DNA of 64,000 bases from Ferrovibrio sp. (GTDB lineage Bacteria; Pseudomonadota; Alphaproteobacteria; Ferrovibrionales; Ferrovibrionaceae), in contig NZ_JAOZVR010000052.1 of NCBI RefSeq assembly GCF_025869515.1, positions 109,016 to 173,015 of the forward strand. Reading direction: 5' to 3'. Shown here piece by piece: positions 8,342 to 17,684 of this stretch (its first letter is position 1; the number at the start of each line of letters is the position of its first letter). Made by a program: the position numbers and the translations under genes. The notes beneath the pieces are model-generated. The model made no database searches and had not been told where the DNA came from. It saw only the letters and a list, made by a program, of their open reading frames with translations.

Positions 8342-8830
8342 ATGGACCGTCTCCGCAAACCCGAAGTGCTGCTGGCGCTCGGTGTCATCATGCTGGGCAT
8401 CGTCGCCCTCTACGAGACCGCCGAGATTCCGGTGTCGCCGATGTATGCCCAGGTCGGGCCGACACTGGTGGCCTATATCGCCAGCGGACTGCTGATCGCG
8501 CTCGGCCTCGCCCTGCTGGCGCAGGCCTGGCGCGGTATCTGGACCAGCCCGCCCGAGGAAACCGAAGCCGGCTTCGATCTCCGCGCTGTCGGCTGGCTGC
8601 TGCTCGGCCTGGTGCTGAATATCGGCCTGATCGGCCCGCTTGGCTTCATTCCGGCATCGGTGCTGCTGTTTGCCTGCACGGCACGCGCCTTCGGCAGCCG
8701 CCGGCCGGGCCGCGACGCGCTGATCGGTCTTGGCTTCGCTGCCGTGGCCTATTTCGGTTTCGCCCAGCTGCTCGGCATCAATATCGGTGAGGGCGATCTT
8801 GTCGTCAGCCTGCTGGAAGGCCTGATCTGA
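8342..8830 (+). CDS. tctB: Tripartite tricarboxylate transporter small membrane subunit TctB
   Basis: The small integral-membrane subunit of the TTT transporter. At 162 aa with four predicted helices (about residues 10-25, 42-62, 82-106 and 120-155) it has the usual TctB size and layout. The sequence conservation of this family is low, so the assignment rests on topology and on its position between TctC and TctA. Its stop codon shares one base with the start of tctA (TGATG at 8828-8832), which points to coupled translation and fixed stoichiometry. Confidence 0.9.
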   Translation: MDRLRKPEVLLALGVIMLGIVALYETAEIPVSPMYAQVGPTLVAYIASGLLIALGLALLAQAWRGIWTSPPEETEAGFDLRAVGWLLLGLVLNIGLIGPLGFIPASVLLFACTARAFGSRRPGRDALIGLGFAAVAYFGFAQLLGINIGEGDLVVSLLEGLI

Positions 8831-10311
8831 TGGAAACCTTCAGTCTCCTGGCCGGCGGCTTCGCCGTCGCCCTGCAGCCGATCAACCTGATGTGGGCGCT
8901 GGTCGGCGTCACGCTCGGCACCGCCATCGGCGTGCTGCCCGGCCTCGGCCCGGCCCTGACCATCGCGCTGCTGCTGCCGATCACCTTCAGCGTGCCGCCC
9001 ACCGCCGCCTTCATCCTGTTTGCCGGCATCTATTACGGCGCCATGTATGGCGGCAGCACCACATCGATCCTGCTCAACACGCCGGGCGAAAGCGCCACCA
9101 TCATCACGGCGCTGGAAGGGCACAAGATGGCGAAGCAGGGCCGCGCCGCGGCGGCGCTGGCCACCGCCGCGATCGGCAGCTTCGTCGCCGGCACGATCGG
9201 CACCATCGGCCTGACCTTCCTCGCTCCGCCGCTGGTGGAATTCGCCCTGCGTTTCGGCCCGGCGGATTATTTCTCGCTGATGATCGTGGCCTTCGTCGCG
9301 GTCTCCGCCGTGCTGGGCACATCGGTGCTGCGCGGCCTGACCGCGCTGGCGTTCGGCATCCTGCTCGGCCTGGTGGGCATCGACCTGCAGACCGGCCAGG
9401 CGCGCTTCACCTTCGGCCTGCCGGAACTGCTGGACGGCATCAACGTGATCGTCGTCGCCGTCGGACTGTTTGCCGTCGGCGAGACGCTCTATCTCGCCGC
9501 ACGGCCGAAGGTGCAGGCCAGCGTGATGACGCTGCAGGGCCGCGCCGGCATGACGAAGGATGACTGGAAGCGGTCGTGGAAGCCGTGGCTGCGCGGTTCG
9601 GCGCTGGGCTTTCCCTTTGGCGCGCTGCCGGCCGGCGGCGCGGAAGTGCCGACCTTCATCAGCTATTTCCTGGAGAAAAAGCTGTCGAAGAAACCGGAAG
9701 AGTTCGGCCACGGCGCCATCGAAGGCGTGGCCGGGCCGGAAGCGGCCAACAATGCCTCGGCCGCCGGCGTGCTGGTGCCGATGCTGGCGCTCGGCCTGCC
9801 GACCTCGGCGACCGCCGCCATCATGCTGTCGGCATTTCAGTCCTATGGCATCAATCCCGGCCCGCTGCTGCTGCAGAACCAGCCGGAACTGGTATGGGGC
9901 CTGATCGCGTCGCTGTATGTCGGCAACGTGATGCTGCTGGTGCTCAACCTGCCGCTGGTCGGCCTGTGGGCGAAGATCCTCACCATCCCGGCGCCCTGGC
10001 TCTATGGCGGCATCCTGGTGTTCGCCACCATCGGCACCTATGGCATCAGCCAGTCATGGGTCGACCTGGTGCTGCTCTACCTGATCGGCGGCGTGGGCTA
10101 TCTGATGCGGCGCTTCGATTTTCCCACCGCGCCGGCGGTGATCGGCATGATCCTCGGCCCGCTCGCCGAACAGGAGTTCCGTCGCGCGATGACGATCTCG
10201 GCCGGCGACATGACCACCTTCGTCACCCGGCCGCTCAGCCTGACTTTGCTGGTCATCGCGGCGTTGCTGCTGCTGATCCCGCTGGCGGTGCGCCTGCGGA
10301 ACAGGCCCTGA
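8830..10311 (+). CDS. tctA: Tripartite tricarboxylate transporter large permease TctA
   Basis: The transport-carrying subunit, 493 aa with about eleven or twelve hydrophobic segments. Family hallmarks are visible: [20 protein letters not shown] near the N terminus, [20 protein letters not shown], and in the second half the matching repeat [20 protein letters not shown] followed by [15 protein letters not shown]. These two motifs lie in the duplicated halves that form the substrate path. The operon has no adjacent tctDE regulators. An inverted repeat GCCCTGAAA/TTTCAGGGC overlaps the stop codon (10305-10340), but with no T-run it is a weak terminator at best. Confidence 0.95.
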   Translation: METFSLLAGGFAVALQPINLMWALVGVTLGTAIGVLPGLGPALTIALLLPITFSVPPTAAFILFAGIYYGAMYGGSTTSILLNTPGESATIITALEGHKMAKQGRAAAALATAAIGSFVAGTIGTIGLTFLAPPLVEFALRFGPADYFSLMIVAFVAVSAVLGTSVLRGLTALAFGILLGLVGIDLQTGQARFTFGLPELLDGINVIVVAVGLFAVGETLYLAARPKVQASVMTLQGRAGMTKDDWKRSWKPWLRGSALGFPFGALPAGGAEVPTFISYFLEKKLSKKPEEFGHGAIEGVAGPEAANNASAAGVLVPMLALGLPTSATAAIMLSAFQSYGINPGPLLLQNQPELVWGLIASLYVGNVMLLVLNLPLVGLWAKILTIPAPWLYGGILVFATIGTYGISQSWVDLVLLYLIGGVGYLMRRFDFPTAPAVIGMILGPLAEQEFRRAMTISAGDMTTFVTRPLSLTLLVIAALLLLIPLAVRLRNRP

Positions 10312-10386
10312 AACCTTCTGAAACATGACGATTTCAGGGCGGGGTGCAGAAAAGTGACCACCATCACTGCACGCTGGCGCAGGACA

Positions 10387-10504
10387 TCCTATATAGGAAC
10401 CATGAGACGGAGAGATTTTGCAGAGTCGCTTCGTTTCTTATTTCCTCCCCTATGAATACCCCCTTTGAGGGGCGACCTCCCCCCCGGTCGCCCCTCATTT
10501 TTTG
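10387..10504 (+). ncRNA. Candidate small RNA or operon-tail transcript ending at a strong terminator
   Basis: The 255-base gap between tctA and the thioesterase contains an AT-rich TATATAGG element (about 10390) and ends in a strong intrinsic terminator. The 110-120 bases between them could be a small RNA. They also contain a tiny open frame of 17 codons starting at 10401 (MRRRDFAESLRFLFPPL), for which I see no clear ribosome site. The simpler alternative is that the terminator just ends tctCBA readthrough. No known RNA family was recognised. Confidence 0.25.
10467..10504 (+). terminator. Strong rho-independent terminator downstream of tctCBA
   Basis: A perfect 11-bp stem (GAGGGGCGACC / GGTCGCCCCTC) with a C-rich loop is followed by six T residues. 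It lies about 155 bases past the tctA stop. It precedes the ATG chosen for the thioesterase gene and so argues against the longer open frame that starts inside it. Confidence 0.9.
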
Positions 10505-10566
10505 TATGCAGCATGCATCGCCTGCATGACTTGCCTTCCGCCGCTGCATGGGCCATTCACCTGTCC

Positions 10567-11016
10567 ATGAAACAGCGCCGCACGAATCATGGCTACAGAG
10601 CGGCGCCGGTGCCGCCCGGTTTTACCGTGCTGCCGCCGGTGTCGAAATTCTTCGGAAGCCTGGGCAAGGTTTACGTTCGTGATGACCGCAGCGGTGCGCC
10701 GCCGGTCTTCGGCCTGCATGTGCGGCCCAAACACGGCAACCGCCACGGCACCGGCCATGGCGGCTTCCTCGCCACGCTGGCCGATACCTTCATGGCCGCC
10801 TTCATCCTGCACCAGCGGCCGGAGATCGGCAAAATGTGGACAACGCAGCTGACCCTGGATTACCGGCGGCCGGTGCCGATGGGCGCCTGGCTGGAATGCC
10901 AGCTGGCCGACCTGAAATTCGAAGGCGATATCCTGACGGTCGCCTGCGAACTGCGAGTCGGCAGCCTGGTCACCAACCGCGCCACCGCCACCTTCAAGGT
11001 CGTCGCGCGCATCTAG
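10567..11016 (+). CDS. PaaI-family hotdog thioesterase
   Basis: A single hotdog-fold domain of 149 aa. The central helix region has HGTGHGGFLATLADTFMAA, the PaaI-type H-G-x-x-x-x-L-x-D signature. The aspartate acts as general base in acyl-CoA hydrolysis, and LTLDYRRPVPMG forms the substrate strand. Such proteins clear acyl-CoA or aryl-CoA thioesters; the substrate is not determinable. I start at the ATG at 10567 because the longer frame runs back into the terminator. Its TAG stop overlaps the stop of the convergent gene in a shared CTAG (11013-11016). Confidence 0.85.
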   Translation: MKQRRTNHGYRAAPVPPGFTVLPPVSKFFGSLGKVYVRDDRSGAPPVFGLHVRPKHGNRHGTGHGGFLATLADTFMAAFILHQRPEIGKMWTTQLTLDYRRPVPMGAWLECQLADLKFEGDILTVACELRVGSLVTNRATATFKVVARI

Positions 11017-12029
11017 CGTGCGGGCGGGATGGTGACGGTGGGCAGCGGCTCACCCGCGCCGACAGGCTGCGACGGTGCCGGCGCTGCGGAAGACGGCGCC
11101 GATGAAGGCGGTGTCGGTGCAGACGGGGGCAGTGAAGAGGGCGGTGCCGCCGCCGAAACGATGCGGCAGAGCATGGCGCGACCGCTGGCTTCCTCGAGAC
11201 GGAGTTCCTCGCCGCGGCGCTGGGCGCCCCAGCCGGCGCCGAAATAGTCATACCGCTGCCCCGCCGTCTGGCGCTGCAGGGTCACCGGATCGCGGCCCTG
11301 GGTTTCGACCACCAGGCGATCCTGCGCCGCGCCCAGCACGGCGAAAAGCGTATCGCTGCAGCGGAACACGATTTCGCCGCCGGCACCGGCGAGGCGGCGC
11401 GCTTCGGCACTCGGCCCACCCGGCTGCGGGATCGAGGCGATCGAGAAACCGGTGATCTGGCGACTTTCCTGCCAGGCCGGCTTGGCCACCGCCAGCCGCT
11501 CCAGCGCCGCCAGCGCCTGCACATTGGCACCACGGATTTCCGCATCGGTCGGTTCGGTTTCGATTCCGTCGACCGTCTTGCGGCCGCCGGTATAGCGGCC
11601 ATTGGAAAACGAGAGATTCAGTTCGACGCGGCGCAGACCGTCCATCGATCCGGCCTGGCCGCCACGGCGCCGGCCATGCTCGGCATAATGCATCAGATCG
11701 CCGTTGTGAAAACTGAACACCACATTGGCGTTGCCGTTGCCGCCATAGTCGCGCCACTCGGCAATCCGCTCCGGCTTGCCGTTGCGCAGGGCGGCCTCCC
11801 AGTCGACCGTCGTGTCGCCGGCGCTGTGTTTGCCCCGCACGATGACGGCCCCCTCGGTGACATCCTCGGTATCGGCCGGCTCGGACGCTTCCGATGGCTG
11901 CGCCGGCGCCGGCTGGGTCTGCGCCACGGCCGGCCGGGCAACCGGCAGCAGAAGGCCGGCCAGCAGGAACCCGGCCGCCAGCAGGCTGGCAGGGCGGACC
12001 GGACCGGGACATGGGCGTTGCATCGGCAT
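11013..12029 (-). CDS. Secreted protein with C-terminal MliC-like domain and Pro/Ser-rich tail
   Basis: Residues 1-36 form a signal peptide ending in PAVAQ. A region of about 150 residues of unknown fold follows, containing VVFSFHNGDLMHYAEHG. Residues about 218-290 resemble MliC, the C-type lysozyme inhibitor domain: it opens with FRCSDTLFAVLG, contains YDYFGAGWGAQRRGEELRL and closes with AMLCR, placing two cysteines as in the MliC disulfide. The last 45 residues are a low-complexity Pro/Ser/Ala tail. If MliC-like it would sit in the periplasm and block lysozyme, but the loop that plugs the lysozyme site is not obvious. The function of the first domain is unknown. It is divergent from the substrate-binding protein gene at 12250. 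Confidence 0.7.
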   Translation of the reverse strand: MPMQRPCPGPVRPASLLAAGFLLAGLLLPVARPAVAQTQPAPAQPSEASEPADTEDVTEGAVIVRGKHSAGDTTVDWEAALRNGKPERIAEWRDYGGNGNANVVFSFHNGDLMHYAEHGRRRGGQAGSMDGLRRVELNLSFSNGRYTGGRKTVDGIETEPTDAEIRGANVQALAALERLAVAKPAWQESRQITGFSIASIPQPGGPSAEARRLAGAGGEIVFRCSDTLFAVLGAAQDRLVVETQGRDPVTLQRQTAGQRYDYFGAGWGAQRRGEELRLEEASGRAMLCRIVSAAAPPSSLPPSAPTPPSSAPSSAAPAPSQPVGAGEPLPTVTIPPAR

Positions 12030-12249
12030 TTTTTGACTCCACGCAGACTCGGCTATCGCAACCTAAACGCTAAAAAACGGCAAGAATCAGGCCGGCCCGG
12101 GATGGTCCGGCGGCAGCGCCGGGACGGACCGGCGATCATCCCTGGCGCGAATCGCGGTTCTTCCTGCTTTCGCTCTGTATATGACCGGAAAATAACCGGT
12201 TTCTTACCAGCCATACGCTAATCTGGGCAGGCCGGGGAGGATTGCGATC

Positions 12250-13059
12250 TTGTATTTTCCGCGGGCAGCGATTGCCGTTCTCATGATCGGACTGACCGGC
12301 GCCCTGGCCGGTGTCGCGGTCACGTCGGCGCGCGCCCAATCTCCGGCTGTGCCGGCTCCGTCTGTGCAGGCCCCGGCCGCGCAAGCCGCCCTGCAGATCG
12401 TGGGCGCCAGCCGGCCGCCCTATGTGATCGAACGGGACGGCATCGGCAGCGGCCCGGCAGTGGAGCTGGTGCAGCCGCTGGCCCGCGCCATCGGCATCGA
12501 TCCGACCGTACGTATCCTGCCCTTCCAGCGGGCGGTGATGGCGCTCGACCAGGGCGGCACGCTCTACCCGGCCCTGCTGCGCACGCCGCAGCGGGAGAGC
12601 CGCTATATCTGGATCGGCGAGGTCTATGCGGATCGCGCCGTCTTTTTCACCCGACGCAGCGCCGGAACCGTCGGCAACCTGGAGGCCGCGCGCCAGCTGC
12701 CGCGCATCAGCGTCATGCGCGGCTCGGAACTGCAGGGCATGCTGAAATCCTTCGGGCTGGAAAATTTCGAAACCGCCAACAGCGAGACCGACAACGCACG
12801 CCTGCTGCAGGCCAGCCGGATCGACGGCTGGTTCGCGTTGCGCGCGGTGGGCCGCGCCACCTGGGCCGAGCTGAATTTCATCCAGAGCGAATTGCGCGCC
12901 AGCGAGTCCTTCGCCACCCTGCCGTTCTGGATCGCCGCCTCGCCCAATCTGCCGAAAGACACCGTCAACACCCTGCGCGCCGCCTATCGCGCGATGCGCG
13001 CCGATGGACGTTACCGCCGCATCGTCGCGCCGCTGGTGGCGCTGGAAAATCCGTCCTGA
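12250..13059 (+). CDS. Periplasmic solute-binding protein, SBP_bac_3-type
   Basis: A secreted protein with a signal peptide (residues 1-30, ending in ARAQS) and a compact bilobal binding domain of the amino-acid-binding family 3 type: LQIVGASRPPYVIERDGIGSGPAVELV at the start of lobe 1, FQRAVMALDQGG, and AYRAMRADGRYRRIV at the end. Start codon TTG at 12250 is preceded by GGGGAGG at about 9 bases, the best ribosome site in the area; the first ATG (12283) would cut the signal peptide. No permease or ATPase gene is adjacent, so it may serve another transporter or a sensor. It belongs to the divergent group of stand-alone family 3 proteins. Confidence 0.82.
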   Translation: MYFPRAAIAVLMIGLTGALAGVAVTSARAQSPAVPAPSVQAPAAQAALQIVGASRPPYVIERDGIGSGPAVELVQPLARAIGIDPTVRILPFQRAVMALDQGGTLYPALLRTPQRESRYIWIGEVYADRAVFFTRRSAGTVGNLEAARQLPRISVMRGSELQGMLKSFGLENFETANSETDNARLLQASRIDGWFALRAVGRATWAELNFIQSELRASESFATLPFWIAASPNLPKDTVNTLRAAYRAMRADGRYRRIVAPLVALENPS

Positions 13060-13066
13060 GCCCGGC

Positions 13067-13879
13067 TCAGGCGAGCGGCAGGTCAAGCGCCTGCATCAGG
13101 AAACCACAGTGGCGCAGCACCAGCTCCACCTGCGGCCCGGTCAGGGTCTTGCTGTAATTGCCGATCGAATCGGCATTCAGCGGCTTGCCGTATTGTTCGG
13201 TCTGCCATTCCGACTTGCCGGTATTGATATCGGTCAGTTCCGATTGCCACACTTTATCCTTGCGGCAGGTGACGCCGACGAATGCCTCCACCGACGACAG
13301 GTCGCCCGTGCGCGCCAGACCTTCATAGGGCACCAGAAGGGCGCGTCCGGCGAAAGTGCCGGGCATCTTGGTCAGGGCCATGTAGGACGAATTGAAATCG
13401 TTGCAGAAACGCGCGATGTCGTGGTCGCTGACCTGCACATCCGGCTTGGCTTTCCGGTGCACCACGACGCGCGAGGCCACCACATCGCGCGGATCGCGGA
13501 TCGAGATGACGAATTTCGTCTCCGGCACCAGCTGCGCCAGGATATGCATATGCAGGCTGAGGATCGGGTCCTTGAGCACCAGCTTCTTCGGCTGACCCAG
13601 CTGCACCCAGATATCGTGCAGCACCGCGCGCATCAGATGGCCGTGGTAGTCGATATAGCGCTGGCGATCGACGAAGAATTCCTTGGTCTTGGACTCGAAC
13701 TGCGCCCAGCCCGACAGGAAGGGCGTCAGCAGCTCGGTGTAGTAATTACTCTCGGCAATGAAGTCGTTGGTCGCATCATCCGTGCAGATCAGGGCATGCA
13801 GCACGGTCGTGCCGGTGCGCTGGGCACCCACCACGAAATAGGGCTCGAAAGGCAGATCGGTTTTACCGTGGAACCGCAA
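13067..13879 (-). CDS. Sulfotransferase-family protein
   Basis: A PAPS-dependent sulfotransferase-like protein of about 270 aa. The 5-prime phosphosulfate loop is YFVVGAQRTGTTVLHALI near the N terminus, and the 3-prime phosphate-binding motif is KFVISIRDPRDVVASRVV near residue 150. The acceptor (lipid, glycan or protein) is unknown. No ATG lies near the natural beginning. I use TTG at 13879, which has GAGG 7 bases upstream; an in-frame ATG at 13987 would add an unlikely Cys/Arg-rich leader. It lies downstream of pnp but behind a terminator. Confidence 0.8.
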   Translation of the reverse strand: MRFHGKTDLPFEPYFVVGAQRTGTTVLHALICTDDATNDFIAESNYYTELLTPFLSGWAQFESKTKEFFVDRQRYIDYHGHLMRAVLHDIWVQLGQPKKLVLKDPILSLHMHILAQLVPETKFVISIRDPRDVVASRVVVHRKAKPDVQVSDHDIARFCNDFNSSYMALTKMPGTFAGRALLVPYEGLARTGDLSSVEAFVGVTCRKDKVWQSELTDINTGKSEWQTEQYGKPLNADSIGNYSKTLTGPQVELVLRHCGFLMQALDLPLA

Positions 13880-14017
13880 GACGCACCTCGTCGGGACTGT
13901 CAGGGATCGGCCCGGACAGGAAATGGCACATTGCCGCCAGCATCGCCGCCGGCGCTTAACATTCCCTAAACCCGGACAGCACCGCACGCTCTGCAGTCGC
14001 GGCCAGCCCTGAAATGA

Positions 14018-14044
14018 AAAAGGCCGGGATCACTCCCGGCCTTT
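14018..14044 (-). terminator. Terminator of the rpsO-pnp region
   Basis: On the minus strand GGCCGGGA / TCCCGGCC with a 4-base loop is followed by TTTTT. It lies just beyond the pnp stop codon. Confidence 0.88.
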
Positions 14045-14066
14045 CCGCATTCGATTGCCCTGAGGC

Positions 14067-16205
14067 TTACTCGGCTTCGACAGCCTCGTCGCTGCGCGGC
14101 TTGTTCGACAGGTCCTCGCCGGTGGCCTGGTCGACCACCTTCATCGAGAGGCGGACCTTGCCGCGCTCATCGATGCCGAGCACCTTGACGCGCACTTCCT
14201 GGCCTTCCGACACCACGTCGCTCGGCTTGTTGATGCGCTTGGGTGCCATTTCCGAGACATGCACGAGGCCGTCGCGGCTGCCGAAGAAGTTCACGAAGGC
14301 GCCGAAATCGACCAGCTTGACGACCTTGCCCTTGTAGATCATGCCGACCTCGGGTTCCGAGACGATCGACTTGATCCACTGCACGGCGGCATCGGCGGCG
14401 GCCGGATCGCTGGAAGCGATCTTGATCGTGCCATCGTCCTCGATGTCGATCTTGGTGCCGGTCTTCTCGACGATCTCGCGGATCACCTTGCCGCCCGACC
14501 CGATCACTTCGCGGATCTTGTCCTTCGGCACGCTCATCGTGGTGATGCGCGGAGCGTTTTCCTTCACGCCGCTGCGGTTCTGCGACATCGCCTTGGCCAT
14601 CTCGCTCAGGATATGGACGCGGCCGTGCTTGGCCTGCTCCAGCGCCACCTTCATGATCTCTTCGGTGATGCCGGCGATCTTGATGTCCATCTGCAGGGCG
14701 GTGACACCCTCGTCGGTACCGGCCACCTTGAAGTCCATGTCGCCGAGATGATCCTCGTCGCCCAGGATGTCGGACAGCACGGCGAAGCGGCTGCCTTCCA
14801 GGATCAGGCCCATGGCAATGCCGGCGACCGGAGCGGTCAGCGGCACGCCGGCATCCATCAGCGCCAGCGAGGTGCCGCAGACGGTGGCCATCGAGGAGGA
14901 ACCGTTCGACTCGGTGATCTCCGAGACGACGCGGATGGTGTAGGGGAAGGCTTCCTTCGCCGGCAGCAGCGGGCGCACGGCGCGCCAGGCCAGCTTGCCG
15001 TGGCCGATTTCGCGGCGGCCCGGCGAACCCATGCGGCCGGCTTCACCGACCGAGTAGGGAGGGAAGTTGTAATGCAGCATGAAGGCTTCGCGGTATTCGC
15101 CGTCCAGCGCATCGATGATCTGCTCGTCGGTGCCGGTGCCCAGCGTGGTGACCACCAGCGCCTGGGTCTCGCCACGGGTGAACAGCGCGGCGCCATGGGC
15201 ACGCGGCAGCACGCCGACTTCCGACACGATCGGACGCACGGTCTTGGTGTCGCGGCCGTCGATGCGCAGGCCGGTGTCGAGGATGTTGAAGCGCACGACC
15301 TGGGCTTCCAGATGCTTGAAGGCATCGGAAACGTCGACCGGGTTGGCTTCGCCATCGGCGAACAGCGCCTTGGCCTTGGCCTTTACTTCGCCGACCTTGG
15401 CGTAGCGGGCCTGCTTGACCTTCTCTTCATAGGCGACGCGCAGTTCGGCTTCGATACCCGAATCCTGCAGCTTCTTGAAGGCGGTCTCGTAGCCGGTGCG
15501 GGCCTGCAGCGGCATCGCATCCTTGGCGGCGCGTTCGGCCAGGCCGATGATGGCTTCGATCACCGGCTGGAAGCCCTTGTGACCGAACATCACGGCGCCG
15601 AGCATGACGTCTTCCGGCAGCTGCTGGGCTTCGGATTCGACCATCAGCACGGCGTCGGCGGTGCCGGCGACGACGAGGTCGAGCTTGCTGTCGCCCAGCT
15701 GGGACTTCAGCGGGTTGAGCACGTATTCGCCGTTGATATAGCCAACGCGGGCGGCGCCGATCGGGCCCATGAAGGGAATGCCCGAGATGGTGAGCGCGGC
15801 CGAGGCGCCGACCAGAGCGACGATATCGGGATCGTTCTCCATGTCATGCGACAGCACGGTGGCGACCACCTGGGTCTCGTTGCGGAAACCGTCGGCGAAC
15901 AGCGGGCGGATCGGACGATCGATCAGACGCGAGGTCAGCGTCTCCTTCTCGCTCGGACGGCCTTCGCGCTTGAAGAAGCCACCGGGAATCTTGCCGGCGG
16001 CAAAGGTCTTTTCCTGGTAGTTCACGGTGAGCGGGAAAAAGTCGACGCCCGGCTTCGGGTTTTTCGCGGCCACGGCCGTGCACAGCACGATGGTGTCGCC
16101 ATAGGTCACCATCACGGCGCCGTCGGCCTGGCGGGCGATCTTGCCGGTCTCGATGGTGAGCTTGCGGCCGCCCCACATCAGTTCGGTCTTGTGGATATTG
16201 AACAT
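14067..16205 (-). CDS. pnp: Polyribonucleotide nucleotidyltransferase (PNPase)
   Basis: The phosphorolytic 3-to-5 exoribonuclease of the degradosome. At 712 aa it has the full layout: first RNase PH-like core (residues 1-220, with [12 protein letters not shown]), an alpha-helical domain, the second core (about 300-545) with GRRE and the late [14 protein letters not shown] catalytic segment, a KH domain (about 553-615, [15 protein letters not shown]) and an S1 domain (about 620-690, [26 protein letters not shown]). Start ATG 16205 is preceded by GGAAGGAAG. It lies downstream of rpsO, separated by 273 bases with a terminator, as in many proteobacteria where this leader is cleaved by RNase III and bound by PNPase. 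Confidence 0.98.
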   Translation of the reverse strand: MFNIHKTELMWGGRKLTIETGKIARQADGAVMVTYGDTIVLCTAVAAKNPKPGVDFFPLTVNYQEKTFAAGKIPGGFFKREGRPSEKETLTSRLIDRPIRPLFADGFRNETQVVATVLSHDMENDPDIVALVGASAALTISGIPFMGPIGAARVGYINGEYVLNPLKSQLGDSKLDLVVAGTADAVLMVESEAQQLPEDVMLGAVMFGHKGFQPVIEAIIGLAERAAKDAMPLQARTGYETAFKKLQDSGIEAELRVAYEEKVKQARYAKVGEVKAKAKALFADGEANPVDVSDAFKHLEAQVVRFNILDTGLRIDGRDTKTVRPIVSEVGVLPRAHGAALFTRGETQALVVTTLGTGTDEQIIDALDGEYREAFMLHYNFPPYSVGEAGRMGSPGRREIGHGKLAWRAVRPLLPAKEAFPYTIRVVSEITESNGSSSMATVCGTSLALMDAGVPLTAPVAGIAMGLILEGSRFAVLSDILGDEDHLGDMDFKVAGTDEGVTALQMDIKIAGITEEIMKVALEQAKHGRVHILSEMAKAMSQNRSGVKENAPRITTMSVPKDKIREVIGSGGKVIREIVEKTGTKIDIEDDGTIKIASSDPAAADAAVQWIKSIVSEPEVGMIYKGKVVKLVDFGAFVNFFGSRDGLVHVSEMAPKRINKPSDVVSEGQEVRVKVLGIDERGKVRLSMKVVDQATGEDLSNKPRSDEAVEAE

Positions 16206-16379
16206 AGTCTTTCTTCCTTCCTCGGCACCCTTCGGTCCTTCGGACTGTCCCTGACCTAGGCACCCGGCGGGACGGCGCCCATCGCCTCCCGCCCGGCCGG
16301 CACGACTGGAATCAGTCGCACGCGGCAAACCGGCGCATCGAGTCCATCCCGATGCCGCCGGCCAAAACTCCGGCCTACG

Positions 16380-16418
16380 AAAAAACGACGCCCGCCCCGG
16401 CGGTCCGGGAGCGGGCGT
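16380..16418 (-). terminator. rpsO terminator / pnp leader hairpin
   Basis: On the minus strand a long GC-rich stem (ACGCCCGC-CCCGG against CCGGG-GCGGGCGT, in plus-strand letters) is followed by six T residues. It stands 60 bases past rpsO. The remaining space before pnp (16206-16379) must hold any pnp promoter; I see no convincing -35/-10 pair. Confidence 0.85.
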
Positions 16419-16478
16419 GGTTCATCGTATCCGGAATACGGCTGCTGGCGATTGCATTCGCGGCAGCGGCCATAATCG

Positions 16479-16748
16479 TTACTTGCGCAGACCCAGTCGC
16501 TGAATCAGCGAATCATAGCGCGCGGTGTCGATGTTCTTGAGATAGTCGAGCAGGCTGCGGCGCTTGCTCACCATCATCAGCAGGCCGCGGCGCGAATGCA
16601 CGTCCTTCTTGTGGGTCTTGAAATGGTCGGTGAGGTTGTTGATGCGCTCGGTGAGCACGGCCACCTGGACTTCCGGCGAACCGGTGTCGCCCTTCTTGGT
16701 GGCATATTCGGAAACCAGCGCGGTCTTGCGCTCGGCGGTAATGGTCAT
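16479..16748 (-). CDS. rpsO: 30S ribosomal protein S15
   Basis: The primary 16S rRNA-binding protein of the platform, which recognises the three-way junction of helices 20-22. The 89-aa protein shows [20 protein letters not shown], the segment [19 protein letters not shown] and [11 protein letters not shown], all rRNA-contacting and invariant in S15. It starts 17 bases after the truB stop, so it is probably at the end of the rimP-truB transcription unit as well as having its own signals. Confidence 0.98.
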   Translation of the reverse strand: MTITAERKTALVSEYATKKGDTGSPEVQVAVLTERINNLTDHFKTHKKDVHSRRGLLMMVSKRRSLLDYLKNIDTARYDSLIQRLGLRK

Positions 16749-16765
16749 GGTCTAACTCCGCGACA

Positions 16766-17671
16766 TCAAAGGTTGAACAAACGCAGTGGCCGGACTTCGT
16801 CAGCGAGACGCTCGGCGATTCCGACGGGCTTGCCGTCGGCGGTCACCAGCAATTCTCCTTCCGGCGGGAGCCCGGGGGCCGTGAGCGCGATCTTTATAGG
16901 CTGCCCGTGTTTGAGGCGGTCAGCCTGCGGGCCGGTCAGAACCAGGGCCGGGATGTCGTCCAGCGCGGTTTCAATCGGCAGCAGATACGCGTGCGCGGCG
17001 TCGTTTTGGCACAGTTCCTCCAGTGAATCCAGCGAAAAGGCCGCCTTTTCTCCATAGCGCCCGACCCGGGTGCGCCGCAGGGCCGTGATATGGCCGTAAG
17101 TCCCTAAATATAAAGCAAAATCCCGGCCCAGCGCGCGCACATAGGCGCCCTTGCCGCAATCCACCTCGAAGATGGCGTGGTCCGGGTCCGGACAGTCGAT
17201 CAGACGCAGCGCATCGATGCGGATCGGCCGGGCGGCCAGGTCCTGGGCCTCGCCCTTCCTGGCCAGGTCATAGGACCGCCGACCGTCGACCTTGATGGCG
17301 GAATAGGCCGGCGGGCGCTGCATGATTTCGCCGGTGAAGACCGGCAGCATGGCTTCGATGGCGAGGCGGTCGGGGCGGATATCGGAGCGCTGCGTGACCG
17401 GGCCCTCGGCATCGTCGGTTTCGGTGCCCTCGCCCCAGCGCACGGTGAAGCGGTATGTCTTGCCCGCGCCCATCACCCAGTTGACCGTCTTGGTGGCTTC
17501 GCCGAGCGCAATCGGCAGGATGCCGGTGGCGAGCGGATCGAGCGTGCCGCCATGGCCGGCCTTGGCCGCATCGGTGAGCCGGCGCACTTTCGCCAGGCAC
17601 TGCGTCGAGGTGAGGCCGAGCGGCTTGTCGACGATCACCCAGCCGTGGACCGGCCGGCCACGCTTCTTCAT
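16766..17671 (-). CDS. truB: tRNA pseudouridine(55) synthase
   Basis: Makes pseudouridine at position 55 in the T-loop of tRNAs. The catalytic aspartate is D45 in GHGGTLDPLATGILP, and the KPLGLTS start and RPPAYSAIKVDGRRSYDLAR motif are family-typical. The C-terminal part (about 240-301) is the short PUA-like domain. 301 aa is normal. It follows rbfA by 13 bases in the nusA-infB operon order common to proteobacteria. Confidence 0.97.
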   Translation of the reverse strand: MKKRGRPVHGWVIVDKPLGLTSTQCLAKVRRLTDAAKAGHGGTLDPLATGILPIALGEATKTVNWVMGAGKTYRFTVRWGEGTETDDAEGPVTQRSDIRPDRLAIEAMLPVFTGEIMQRPPAYSAIKVDGRRSYDLARKGEAQDLAARPIRIDALRLIDCPDPDHAIFEVDCGKGAYVRALGRDFALYLGTYGHITALRRTRVGRYGEKAAFSLDSLEELCQNDAAHAYLLPIETALDDIPALVLTGPQADRLKHGQPIKIALTAPGLPPEGELLVTADGKPVGIAERLADEVRPLRLFNL

Positions 17672-17684
17672 CGCAGGCCGCGCT

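Noticed and set aside
10305-10340. Inverted repeat GCCCTGAAA/TTTCAGGGC as the tctA terminator
   Set aside because: It overlaps the stop codon, has an 18-base loop and no T-run; the strong terminator at 10467 is the better candidate.
14259-16259. Open frame of 666 codons opposite pnp
   Set aside because: Antisense of a strongly conserved gene, without start signals or recognisable motifs.
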